Assembly (NCBI RefSeq): GCF_945859685.1
Contig: NC_079147.1
Coordinates: forward strand, 141,632,645 to 141,696,644
Reading direction: 5' to 3'
Length of the DNA: 64,000 nucleotides
DNA from: Eupeodes corollae
Lineage: Eukaryota; Arthropoda; Insecta; Diptera; Syrphidae
In this document: positions 44,189 through 55,321 of the stretch, one piece after another
How the letters are laid out: every line of letters starts with the position of its first letter
Position numbering within the stretch: the stretch's first letter is position 1
Notes under the pieces: model-generated
Databases searched by the model: none
What the model was told of the DNA's origin: nothing
The model's input: only the letters and a program-made list of their open reading frames with translations
Program-made: the position numbers and the translations under genes

Positions 44189-44377
44189 AATAAAGTTTTT
44201 GAAATATCTCAAATAGTTTGCGTTTTAAGTTGAGAAAGAAAGAGTTGTCAAGTCCTTATTGGAAAACCCTTATTAGTAAGACTATTTTAATTCTTGTTTG
44301 TATGGAAATGAAAAAGTTTCAGCACAAGAATGTATTAGTATTGTATCAATTGTATTGAAACCTCAGTAAGATTAGAA

Positions 44378-44668
44378 GGTTTTCCAACAAGATGATTCTT
44401 TTTGAATAGCCCCATATTTGAGCAACTATAACTTTTGAAGCAACCATCTTTAGACCATCAATGTGTTTACAGCATTTTTTGTTGACGATTATGCGATAGA
44501 CTTTTACTTCGTTTTTACGTCAGAGAGTCAATGCGTTAACCATCTTATAGAAGCTTTAGTTTAAGACTTTTAGACGTCTAGTCTTTTTCTTTGTGACCAC
44601 GATAAAGTCCATGAAAATGGTGTACAGTCGATTTAAGACTCTAAAATTTTAATTGGAAACCCCTATAA
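44378..44668. mobile_element. Likely mariner deletion derivative
   Basis: The left AAGGTTTTCCAACAAGATGA and the right end, reversed as TAGGGGTTTCCAATTAAAAT, resemble the inverted ends of the element at 43,635. The interior has no recognisable transposase. About 290 bp. Confidence 0.45.
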
Positions 44669-44706
44669 CCAAGCTATATCGCTGACACATTACTTATCAT
44701 GAATGA

Positions 44707-44848
44707 AGGGTGTTTTTTAAGTGGTGTGATTTTCAAAAAGAAGTAAAATCAATATAAACTAATGCTGCCATTAAGTGACAGCTTTCAAAAAACAGCCTTC
44801 GAAAAAGTATTGCCAGATTAAAAACCACACGCAAAAAAAAAACACGCG
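44707..44848 (-). mobile_element. Miniature mariner derivative (MITE-like), ~140 bp
   Basis: The ends GGGTGTTTTTTAAGTGGTGT and, in reverse, CGTGTTTTTTTTTTGCGTGT are imperfect inverted repeats. The minus strand carries AATCTGGCAATACTTTTTC and GAAAGCTGTCACTTAATG, the same leader as in the mariners at 17,007 and 49,239. Only the two ends remain. Confidence 0.65.
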
Positions 44849-46489
44849 TTACAAATTCACTGCTTTTCAAATCACTTTCAACACTGCAACTTGAAATCAT
44901 ACTTTACAAGTTCGAAAATGACAGAAGACGTGACAGATCTCAAACAGCAGAAATACTTTATATAACTTTACCTCCCAGAATATATTTTTGAAAATTCTAA
45001 ATATGACCATTGAAGTTCATTGAAACGAACAACTGCAGTAATAATTCAAGGTCAATAGATCAATTGGACACCGCCATCACTGACCGACGACGCAACGGGA
45101 GCAGCCAGGCAGTGCCATGGATGGCGGCCATAGCTATGTGCCGGCGGAACGTTGGCGGCGGCGCCACTTTTGGAAGCCATAAGTACTTAAATTTGATCAG
45201 TTAAACAATCGTCATAATAAATATTTATCGCGTCATCAGCAAAGCTGCAATATTCACACTTAACATTATAAATACATACTCAATTAATGTCCGACAGTAA
45301 GTTAATCACATTTCAATTGGCTTTGCAGTTGACCAACTTGTTGGCTGTCAACTTTTGCTACATATCTTTTTCATAAAAATACCATAAGAGTACTATACTA
45401 TAGATAGTTCTCTGTATATGATATAAGTACGTATTACATACAAACATATATAGAAGTGTGGCAGTAATCGGATTTAGTCGCCCTCAAGCTGCTGAAGAGA
45501 AGCCGAGCGAACAATTAACAGGTTCTTTTGGCACGTGATTCGAATCTTATTAACTCAACCACACCGCACCATAGCTATATAGATACTTATGTATATGTAT
45601 GCACTGAATAAGATACTTTTGTATCTCCTGGTTACATACTATAGATACTTTTTTCTATTCATACCGTTTCGTTTTAGGTTGAATGAAGTGAGCTAGCTTA
45701 AGTTTAATTGCCCATCTCAAATGGGATGTTAAAAGCTGAGGTGAACAAAATACCTTCAAAGTCTATTAGATCCCATCACTATGAACTCGTATTTCGAATT
45801 CTTAAATATCTTTCACTAAATAAATATCTATACTCGTAGTTAGATACTATTTACAGCAAATTGAAAGTATAAAAGTAGAACAAAAGTTAGCGTCTTATGC
45901 GGGAAGAACATTCTATAGATTGATTTGGTGTTTCAGATAGATAATAATCATGATATGCTTTGTTTTAATTATAGCCTCAGAGGAGATGACAGATAATGTG
46001 GTAATGGTATTTTTGCTTGAATGCCTAAATACATGGTTAAAAATACGCGAAAATGCTTTGTAAGTGTCGCTGACGGTTGGAATTAATAGTTTTTTTCCAA
46101 CTTTTGCAAAAATTAAGTGTGTCGAACACCTAATTTTTGACAGGCTAAGAGGATAACTTGTCTTTTAAAACAAGACAGGCTACCAAGCTACACAACACTG
46201 CTCATGATGATGATTGTGGTCGTGTATACGCGAATAATTTTCGACATCTAGACGCATTACAAATCAACAATATAAGTAAAGTAATAACCGAGGTTCCATC
46301 TGAATTTTGGGGAAAAGTCGTACAGAGTAATTTAACTAGCCCATCTGAACCTTTTACAAAAGACTTTTTGAAATTTGTTGACTCAAATGCGCTTAGTAAA
46401 ACTCTTCGTTTTCAAAAAGAGACCAAATATTTATTGTGTTGCTGATACCTTTTCAACCCATAAGGTCTCAAAAGCTTTCTGGTGAGAAT
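44849..46489. other. Non-coding stretch with a GC-rich islet
   Basis: 45,056-45,180 is clearly GC-richer than its surroundings (CCGGCGGAACGTTGGCGGCG core) and looks host-derived. A 95-codon frame at 46,158-46,445 has no family I recognise; it may belong to the LINE debris that follows. Confidence 0.4.
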
Positions 46490-46960
46490 GCTTGGTGGCT
46501 TTAAGACTTTATTATTTTCAATTATTGATGTTGAAAAACTTACAGACTAATTTGAAGAGCTTCTACTACAACTCATATATCATTCCAGTATGCATTACTT
46601 CTGCTTTTTGTCGGGCCAATTATATACTTGAGTTCGCAAGTATAGTCAATGGCTTTAGACAGAAAAAATATATATGGTCGGCTCTCGACACTGTGAACAG
46701 AGCTCTTTTATCTATAAGCTTTCAACCTTAGGTTTAATTTATCGACAAAGTTCCTTAATATACATAAATAAGGTACTTATTACCAATACTTGTGCGGCTA
46801 TTTGGAATGCAATATTAATTTAAGAGAGATGATATCCCTCAAGATTGTAGGTTAGGTCCGATTATGTTTAGCTTTGTTTATTGATGATGTCTACAAAGAT
46901 TTCCTATGTGGAATAAGGTGTGGTGAATTATATACGTACAATATATACCCAATAAATAAG
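46490..46960 (+). mobile_element. LINE reverse transcriptase fragment
   Basis: 46,600-46,735 encodes 'ILEFASIVNGFRQKKYIWSALDTVNRALL', matching the LINE block (T)NLLEF...GF.....ALDTVNH.LL. 46,780-46,910 encodes 'VLITNTCAAIWNAILI', then 'DDIPQDCRLGPIMFSFVY', a degraded GVPQGCVLGPILFSLFINDL. Similar in type to family E but not clearly the same family. Confidence 0.6.
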
Positions 46961-47143
46961 CTCAAATGATTTTGGGCTTATGAGAATTCCCAATAAATTC
47001 CAAAAATTCAAAAATAATGATTTCAAAAGATTTTTTTAAGAGTTCGTTATTGTATTCTGGTAAAATACAACCTTGATATTTGACCAAATATTAAAGAAAA
47101 ATGTGATGCAGCTAAATAGTAATAAATCTTATGTGGACAAAAT

Positions 47144-47545
47144 TTGTTTGCAAACAATATGTTGATAGATTTACTCAGCTTAGAGCGTTTAAGTCGATCA
47201 GTTGTACAAGGCTTTGCTATGAAATACAGGTATTTGGCAGAGTTTTTCTCTTCTCAGACAGAAAAAATAATCCATAAATGCAATATAAAAACATCATACA
47301 ACATCAATGATACAGTGGAAAGTTCAATATTTTCATATGCAACTAATGTCACTGAGATTGATAACATTCTTAAATCACTGAGAGAAAATAAGGATTAAGG
47401 ATTTGCAATTGCAAATTAATTAATTTGAGCAAAACTCAATCAAAAATTAAATTTACTTTAAAGACAGCAGCTGTAAGGCCGATTTAAAAAGGAGGAGCAA
47501 AGGACCAACTTAACAACTGTATCAAATTCAAAAACGTGTTTTTCC
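47144..47545 (+). mobile_element. LINE pre-RT fragment
   Basis: The frame at 47,144-47,398 has 'YLAEFFSSQTEKIIHKC' and 'IFSYATNVTEIDNILKSLRENKD', the FFS..G..L and P....EI..II..LK..KSPG block before a Jockey/CR1-type reverse transcriptase. Beyond the stop come 'GFAIAN' and 'KGGAKDQLNNY'. It is placed after the RT fragment at 46,490, so it belongs to a separate copy or a rearranged one. Confidence 0.6.
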
Positions 47546-47799
47546 ATAATATAACATTTGTCTGTATGTTATATAATATTTTTATTCTTAATATATTTCT
47601 TTTAAAACCGAGGCTTTCTTGCTTTCTGTAATTATAGTAATTAACCGATTTTGAAGTATGTATTATTAGTATTAAGTTTTCTATCTGATAGTCAAGCTGT
47701 GTTGGTCAGTTGTGAGAGTAGTTGATTTTATTTTTTAAGCTCATTTTAATGTTAACTCACAAAAAACCTACATATGTGTATTTATACTGATAATTCCGA

Positions 47800-47965
47800 A
47801 GAGTTTGTTTGCTTGCTTGTTTGTTTGTTTGCTTGTTTGAACTCGATAATCTCAGGAACTAGTGTCCCAATTTCAAAAATTTTGTTAGCGTTAGCTATTC
47901 TATCTATTGAGGAAGGCTTTAAATTGTATAACGTAACTCTAAGACTAATACGAGCGGAGCATGAG
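47800..47965. repeat. Interspersed repeat (copy 1), preceded by (GTTT/GCTT)n
   Basis: AATCTCAGGAACTAGTGTCCC...TATCTATTGAGGAAGGCTTTAAATTGTATAACGTAACTCTAAGACTAATACGAGCGGAG matches 58,855-58,985 over about 110 bases in pieces. The microsatellite is at 47,803-47,838. I do not know the family. Confidence 0.6.
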
Positions 47966-49238
47966 TATACAATATTCCAAAATCGAGTATTTTGTTTCTT
48001 TTAATATCACTTCCAATATTGCCAAAATTTTGTATACAAATCTATGGAAAATAAAAATATTTCGTAAATTTTTGGACACTCAACAACTTTCATACACTCT
48101 TGTTTAATAAAAAATATAGACCAAAATTATTCCTTTACCCGTATAACAAATCAAACAACAAACGACATCAATATTTGTGTATTTACTAAAAATTAGTCAT
48201 GCGACTAGCAATCAAATGATATAAAATATTTTTTTTTCATTTCTGTTTGACTCAATTAAAAGTTTTTGTATGCGAAGCAAATAATGATTGATATAGGACT
48301 ACAGAGGGAACTTTTCTTTTCACGTACCCTCTTTATATATAGTATATGTTAGGTACCCTTCCCATGTACTACCAACCCCATTATATTTCAAAAAGCAAAC
48401 ATTAAAAAAAATAGTAAAAACTTTTCTAAGTTCAACTCTATTAGTGGTTTAGTAATGATGATTATAATGCTAAAGCTTAAGGATGATGAAGCCCAATTAA
48501 TCAGTCAAGCATAGTTTCGAAGAATGAAAATGCCTACAAAATCGTATCCTTCAAAATGCATGATGTTGATGTTGAAATAAATGCGGCGATAGGTCTACGT
48601 ACCGGAAAGAGAAGACGATCAATAAAATGGACTAACAAAAAGTTTGTATGTATTTTTAAAGAGAATTTCTATTAAAAGTAAAAAAAAATAAAAATAATTA
48701 TATGTATTATATTTTAAACCCATAGTATGTTGGAGCATTGCACATTTTCCATCATTTTTTTTTTCAAATGAATTGATGTGAATATTTCCTTTTATTTGAT
48801 TACCTACTTTATACATAATATACAAAAGCATTTCCGCTGTGTCAAGGATAAATTGGGCAAATAAAATGTTTAATTTAAATAAAGCTAAGGTCTAGATTTG
48901 AGGTAGCCAATTTTAATAAAAGTTTTTATCTGAAGCGAACCTTTGTATGGAAGATCAATATTTTTTTAGCTCATACCTTTTATCTATTATAATAATATTT
49001 TCTGATGATTTCAAAAAAAAAGAATACGTTTTATTTTTGACTGCATGACATATAAAATATAATTTTAATACTTGCTTGTATTTATTTTTTCATAATGACA
49101 CAAAATTGATCCATTAACATACCTGAAAAATAAAAAGACAAAAGATTTGTGTTGAAAATATAAAGTATAGAGGATTTTAATAATATTAAGGTTAAATTGA
49201 ATGAAAGCAATAAACTTAATTAAAAATTAAAATAAATG
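47966..49238. other. AT-rich non-coding stretch
   Basis: Nothing recognised. Confidence 0.45.
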
Positions 49239-49440
49239 AGTTTTTTTAATCTGGCAATACTTTTTCCAGAATTAGGCTTTTGGACAGCTGTCATTTGGCT
49301 TATACTCTGATTGGTTTGCCTTTACGTAATGGATATACTAAACCCTAAATACCTAAGTAAGAGTTTATAATCCAAAGAATGGTTCGGTGCGGGCTGCATG
49401 ACGCCAACGAATGATACAATCAAAAATATTGAGTAACGAA
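49239..49440 (+). mobile_element. Mariner 5' end fragment
   Basis: The leader AATCTGGCAATACTTTTTCC and TTTTGGACAGCTGTCATTTGG, then GAATGGTTCGGTGCGGGC ('NGSVRA'), match the start of the element at 10,795. The rest of the element is absent; an RTE copy begins about 40 bases later. Confidence 0.65.
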
Positions 49441-49479
49441 TTATATCGCGTCTGCTTCAGAAGTAGAAATTAAGTTTCA

Positions 49480-50550
49480 TAGTTTTATGAGCAGGTGAAA
49501 CGAAATTCAAAAATGCATAAACCTCTAACAAAAGGAGACGAAACTAGAGCCAACGCTAAGGAGATCGAAGAAAAACTTCTGCAAACTGTATAACGGTGAT
49601 GACATACAAAATTCCCCTGTGAGGCAGGATGAACCATTCAATAAAGACGATGGAAAACGACCCCGCCTTCCCGACTTAGATGAAATAAAGATTGCCTTAT
49701 CTTAGGTGAAGTCTAACGAAGTCTCTATAGCAGATGGCCTAAATTCCGCGCTTTTTAAAGCAGCTTTAGTATGCCCGATAAATGGCACCTAAGTATTGTT
49801 TGCCCTATACTGAAAAGGGAGACCCTTCTAAACTGCACTAACTGTTGAGTAATCAGTTTCCTCAACATCGCCCACCGTAATATGTTAACGTCTGTGGCCC
49901 ATCGTCAACAACCGGCTAAGTCCTTATCGGTATGGCCGTAGAACAGCAAATCCGGATTCGTTCAATTATTCACTAACATTACTATACAGAACCTGGAAAA
50001 ATACCGAATACCATCAAATCGACCAAAACAACCTTTTTACCAATTTTAAGGCTACATATGACAGTATCTATAGGGAAATGTGTAGAGCTATGTCTTTTGT
50101 TTGGCATCCCAGCCAAACTCGCCCTCTTTGCACGTTGATCATGAAGAATTTGTGCTGCATTATGAAGGTTTTAAACAGCTTAATCGAACCTTTTGATATA
50201 AAAAAAAGCTTTAGACAATGTCTTGCTCTCTCATTTGATTTCCTTAACATCACCTTTGAAATAATACTGCATAGTTCTCACGTCATAACTAGAGGCTTCT
50301 AACTAATTACCAATTAATTAATAGTGTCAAAGACACAAAGGGCATTGAGACAGAGGCAGCCAAAATGATCGGTTATTGGAGCCAACACAAAGTAGGCACA
50401 TACTACAACTGTCATCAAGAAAAGACCTACAACTCTGACGTCTCGTTTAAAAAGTCACCGTCGACAAATTTAACTTTGTGGTAGTTAAGGAACCTGTCTA
50501 CCTTCCGGTATGAAGTCGGAAGAAATACTCTTGATAACCCCTGTTTTTTT
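49480..50550 (+). mobile_element. RTE-clade LINE (R5), left part
   Basis: It shows the linker end ('AKEIEEKLLQTV'), the RT start ('PRLPDLDEIKIAL'), 'PILKRETLLNCTN', 'NKNLNNLEKYRIPSNR'-type text, and the 'FKATYDSIYREMCRAMSF' motif at about 50,045-50,095, 'FDIKKSFRQCLALSFDFLNI' (50,193-50,255; RQGD changed to RQC) and a faint later part. No YADD survives. It is interrupted at 50,550 by a SINE. Confidence 0.75.
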
Positions 50551-50831
50551 TGTAGTACCCGTGCCATGATGGTTAGTGCGTTGGACTGTCATGCCATCTA
50601 AAGTTTTTTTTCACGGGGACTGCCTCTTGCGAGGAATTGACAAATTCTCCAAGAGTAATTCTTGTCCTAAAAAAGTGCTTTCTCAAAATAGATGTTTGGA
50701 TTTGGCTTAAAACTGTAGGTCCTCTTCATTTCTGACAACAGTACTCCCACACAGGAATGGTTGAGAGTTGTAAGTCCCTAGGTCCTAGTTTTCAGCGGAC
50801 TGTTGCGCTACCCAATTTTGTTTTTATTTTG
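50551..50831 (+). mobile_element. tRNA-derived SINE, copy S3, inserted in the RTE copy
   Basis: The head GTACCCGTGCCATGATGGTTAGTGCG contains a good A box (TGGTTAGTGCG, 50,570-50,580). The B-box segment was lost by a small deletion. The body includes GCGAGGAATTGACAAATTC, CCAAGAGTAATTCTTG and GAGAGTTGTAAGTCCCTAGG, and the end is T-rich. The RTE flanks read TAACCC on both sides (50,535-50,540 and 50,832-50,837), an imperfect target duplication. Confidence 0.82.
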
Positions 50832-51310
50832 TAACCCTTTTGGGCTTAGAAAGTTATTAAGAAGCAAAATTATCTCTCGAGCAACCAAAGTATCTTTTTA
50901 GTATAAGATTCTTACATTTCACTCCTGTGGTGCTGAAGCATGGAATATGACAAAAGCGGTTGATAGCACCTGTGTTCGTTTAGTGAGAAAAGTTCTTATC
51001 GTGATCTACGGTCCCGTATGCCTGATGTTCTGTACAGCGACGTAGTCTAAGTCAAAAGGATAAAAGTCCAACTCCTGAGATGGATGGGTCACGTAGAGCA
51101 CATGCAAACCATTGCTCTAGCCCGAAAAAATCCACGCCCTGAGGACAGTGCATTAAGTGAATCAGTTGGCACACACAAGTGGAAATTAACCCCACCCAAC
51201 TTGGAGGGAGTAACTGGACACATCTAGCTTAGGAACCAAGATAGATAGAGAAGTTTGTTCGGTGAGGCCTTAGTTCACAAAGGTCTGTAGCGCAACGTAA
51301 AGTAAGTATG
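50832..51310 (+). mobile_element. RTE-clade LINE (R5), right part
   Basis: It resumes with GGGCTTAGAAAGTTATTAAGAAGCAA (TTTGGACTTAGAAGGCAATTGCGAAG in R6), then TCGAGCAACCAAAGTATC, GGTGCTGAAGCATGG and CCTGATGTTCTGTACAGCGA. It closes with TGTAGCGCAACGTAAAGTAAGTATG at about 51,286-51,310, a mutated TAAG tail. Confidence 0.75.
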
Positions 51311-51443
51311 CAAAATATCTGCCAACCAGTTTTGTTTCCACACAGAAGAAAATGAGATTAATTTGGCCAATGTATAGACCAAAATGTCCATTCTATTTTG
51401 TGCTTTAGACAGTATTTTTTTATCTTACATAGGAACAAAGGTG

Positions 51444-51709
51444 TCGCAACAGTCCGTTGTGAACTAGAGCCTAGTGACTTACAATTACAACTCTCAACTA
51501 TTCCTTTGTGCGAGTCATAACAGGGATGGAGTGAACATACAGTTTTTATACCGACTACGAATGGCTAATTTAGGAAACCACTATTTATGACAAGAATAAC
51601 TCACAACGCAACACCCGTGAGAAAATAATTTCATTGGTATAGGCAGCGATTTAACCCAAGAACTCTTGCATAACAGCCCTACGAACTAACAATCATACCA
51701 CGGGTACTG
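51444..51709 (-). mobile_element. tRNA-derived SINE, copy S4
   Basis: On the minus strand it begins GTACCCGTGGTATGATTGTTAG (A-box region) and keeps GGTTAAATCGC at the B-box position (51,646-51,656). The body is AAGAATTACTC-type and the end is read on the plus strand as GCAACAGTCCGTTGTGAAC. It is the most complete tRNA-like head of the five copies. Confidence 0.78.
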
Positions 51710-51944
51710 TCTAGCTACTACATAGGTCTAGGTAATATATTTCAGGAATAAGTTTTAAATTAATTTAAAAGGTTCACAAAAAACTTTATTCCCAATATAT
51801 GAGACTAAAATATTTGGCAAAATACTCAGTCAAACAAAATTGGTTCATACAAAAACGAATTAGGGTCCTAAAAAAGTGACAAATGTATTCTTTTAAAAAA
51901 GTTCAAACAATTATAATCAAAAATAAAAAAGATAACTAAAAAAT

Positions 51945-52632
51945 TGCTCTACAGAGCAATGTCTAGTTTTGGCATCCCTGTCAAACTTATCCGTTTGTGC
52001 AGAATGACGATGGAGATTTGAGGTAGTTAAGGACTTTGTCTGCCTAGGCACCGCTATTAATACAGACAACGACAACAGCGCTGAAATCAAAGGAAGAATA
52101 ACTCTTGCAAATCGCTGCTTCTTTGGACTTAGAAGGCAATTGCGAAGTAAAGTCCTCTCTCGAGCATCTAAAATCACCATCTATAGGACACTCATCATCC
52201 CGGTTCTCATTTATGGCGCTGAGGCCTGGACCCTGTCAAAGGAAGATGAGAACGTCTTAGGATGCTTCGACAGAAAAATTCTTCGGGTGATTTTTGGTCT
52301 CGTTTGCATAAATGGAGAATGGAGAAGTTATAACGACGAACTGTACAGGCTGTACAGCGACACTGATCTAGTTAACAGAATTAAAGTATAACGGCTTCGA
52401 TGGCTAGGTCATGTAGAGCGGATGGACATCAATGCTTCGGATTTAATCCCGAGGGACGGTGCTATAGAGGAAGACCGCGACTCAGGTTGCGCACCCAGGT
52501 GGGAGAGGACCTCAACCAACTTGGCATGCGAAACTGGAGACAGCTAGCTTCGGACCGAGCTGCCTGGAGACGCATGTTGATTGAGGCCCAGGTCCACCCG
52601 AACTGAAGCGCCACCTTAAGTAAGTAAGTAAT
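51945..52632 (+). mobile_element. RTE-clade LINE 3' part with (TAAG)n tail (R6)
   Basis: It starts with 'LYRAMSSFGIPVKLIRL', then jumps after 'MTME' to 'EVVKDFVCLGTAINTDNDNS', losing the catalytic domain. From there the C-terminus is well preserved to the tail CCACCTTAAGTAAGTAAGTAA (52,611-52,631). It is the least diverged RTE sequence in the window. Confidence 0.88.
52140..52606 (+). pseudogene. RTE polyprotein C-terminus
   Basis: 52,140-52,391 encodes 'LRSKVLSRASKITIYRTLII', 'VLIYGAEAWTLSKEDENVL' and 'FDRKILRVIFG'. A single TAA (52,389-52,391) in place of the CAA expected in 'RIKVQRLRWLGHVERM' ends the frame. The remainder to 52,606 continues to the usual end. The second half is also open in another frame (52,400-52,606), with 'GRPRLRLRTQVGEDL', which after a frameshift matches the family. 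The domain follows the RT thumb; its function in RTE elements is not well defined. Confidence 0.82.
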
Positions 52633-55321
52633 CAAACTCCAACTTTGTTTTAAGGCCGGAAGAAAAATATGTTGCGACTATATCGAGCCCTTCCCGCCAT
52701 TTTATCGTAAGCGACATTTTCAATAAAAAAGAAAACTTAATTATTAAAATTTGCTAATAACACGTAGAACCTTGGAGGCTGTTGCTATTTCTTAACTTAA
52801 GGATAATTGCTAATTTTCCATTTCTGACTATGGGTACAAGTTGTTTCAAGGACCAGCAGTAAGCTTTTGATTTGTCGTTTACGATAAAATTAATTTTGGC
52901 GCTTACAATAAATTTGCGGGAAGGGCTCGATATAATATATTTTGTAAGTTTTTCAAAATCAAGGATAAAGGCAACTAATTTTTTTAACACATTAAGATAG
53001 CAATTCAATTAAATACACTTTTTTATAACCAAAACATTACACACCAAAATTATTTCAAAAACCTAAGTATGTTTTAAAACAAAATACAAATTTAATTTGT
53101 CAAAAACAAACCATTGACTTACCACCCCATACTTGAACGTCATTATTTTGATTTAAGGACCACAATTGCCTATAACTCGCTCTATAGCACTATCTTAATT
53201 AATCCTTTTATAAAATTTTCAATTGAAAAGCTTCCATTGAGTTTAGTAACAGGAAATGTATCAATGATTTATACTCTCTTATTTGACAAACGCAAACGAA
53301 ATCACACTCCACAATAAATCAGATATATACTATAGGTTCATCAAACTTCATCAACAAAGGGTTTATCTGCGGTCAGATGCATTTGAATAGCCTTTCAGAC
53401 ATTAACCTACACACTAAACCCTACATACATTATATTTATAACAAATAGAGAAAAGAGGATCACAGTCTGAAGTACTTTTCAGTATTCAATCTAATTCATC
53501 ATTTTGATTGAAGCAAATATTTGCTTCAAAAACTCAAAAGGCCATCACTGAAAATTATGTAGACCGAACTTAAACTCACCCAGACCCACATCCTATCACA
53601 TCACCGCATAGGCACTCGTTGGCTTTTGGCTAATGCCACTCCATATTTACCATAAGCCATTAGATCTATTCTATACCTACCATCACTCTACTCGTTATAG
53701 GATACGACTACTCTAGGTTTACTGATGTAGTTGTGTTTTGTGCCAAATTGAATGGAATGTTTTAACAATTTATGAAGATATAAATAAAATATAAAAATAG
53801 GTGCATTTTTCCACGAGATACCAATTTCTCAAAAAATATAAAAATGAATTCAAGTGAAACCATAATCTTTTGTTGTAAGAATAATTTAATGTTTTATTTT
53901 TCATTGTGGCTATAATCCTTAACAGCAACAAACTATTAGCAATTCTAGTGAATAGAAAACGAGGGCGAAAGCAGTGGCAGATCAGGTCTTCCCGAGGCCC
54001 AATTAGGTTTTATCATTCAGTAAATTAAGCCTGGAATAACTTGACGTATTATATAATGAAAGTCGATCTTCTATAGCATAAAGATGTTACATATCTGCAA
54101 ACAAATTAAAGAAAAAGCTATAAGCTCTCAGGTTTTTAAGAGTCTTGAAATATTTAAGAAAAAACTTAAGTTACATTTCATCATTCGTAGGCCACTCCGA
54201 CACTGGACACTGCCATTTTTGTGTTCATTCATCTTTTCCAACAACCGCACCATTCCCAAACCAAAAACTAAAATTCACTTCAAGCCATAGCATCAGAAGC
54301 CTGGCCAGTCAACCAACATCTATAAACTCTCTTTCCACATCTACAAAACAAAAAAGGGTAAAGGGTCCTTGGCTCCTCTTCATTTTCTCAATTCATTCAA
54401 GGATGGACTCTACTCATTTTTTTCTTTTGCTGCTTTCGTACCTGTATATGTATATTTTTGATTTGCTTGCAAAGCTTTTATATTTTCAAAAAATGAAAAT
54501 ATGAAAACATTCAGCACATAAAAGAAAAAATCAAGCTTAAAAGCAGAAGAGAGCCTCTAAAGAGTTTTATTTTTGTGTGTAGAGGAAAAGGCAATTTATA
54601 TGTACACCTATAGAGGTACACATTTTTGTTCTTTGTATACTTTTGCCATTTAAAGGATTCATTCAGCCAGCAGGACTTTTCTTTAATTTTTCTGTTTGCT
54701 TTTCAGATTTTTTTTAAGGAACATTTTTCTTGTGGTTTTTAACCTGCAAATTGGACACGCAAATGCATTGCTTTTGAAAATGAATAAACAAAGATATTTC
54801 TTTTATGAATTTTTTATAAAAATATATTTTTGTACCAAACCATCTTTTTTATCTTATGGACATTGTAGGTTTTACTAAACCCCAAAACTTTAGAAAAAAT
54901 CAAAATAAGGTATGAAACAATTTAAGGTTTTAGCTTGCGACAAAAGTACAATAACTATTGCTTCATATCTATTTCTCTTATATTTAAAAAAAGTCAAGAA
55001 AGGCAATTAGATCGAATGATCACGGATAAGAAAATTGTCTTTGTCTTGAAATATGTAATTTGAAAAACCCAATTCGAGTATATTTGTAGCTTAAAATTGA
55101 AGACGAAGCATCTAATCATCGTTGACTTTTAACGTCTGTATTGCATTAGAAATTTCAAAATACATCGACGAAAAATTACAAACCGCTGTTTTCAAAATTC
55201 TCCCCTGTTCCAAAATTTAAAATACTTATAATTTAAAAACAGGAAGTTTGATTTTTGATTTCTAGGCCTATTTTCTTAATTCTTCAACATTAGTGCAATT
55301 ATTTATTGAGACTCGGATTTT
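52633..55321. other. AT-rich non-coding stretch
   Basis: No gene or element recognised. 53,600-54,900 is host-like, with short frames only (54,145-54,504 shows no domain). Confidence 0.45.

Larger units (their letters stand above)
43635..44272 (+). mobile_element. Internally deleted mariner with ~30-bp inverted repeats
   Basis: The left end AGGGTTTTCCAATAAG..GCTGACAACT and the right end, read in reverse as AGGGTTTTCCAATAAGGACT followed by TGACAACT, match well. A TA follows the right end (44,271-44,272). At about 640 bp it has roughly half the normal length. It carries a transposase core and a 67-bp tandem duplication. Confidence 0.8.

Noticed and set aside
46158..46445. 95-codon plus-strand frame
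   Set aside because: More protein-like in composition than most, but I could not match it to a family; left as unassigned, possibly LINE debris.
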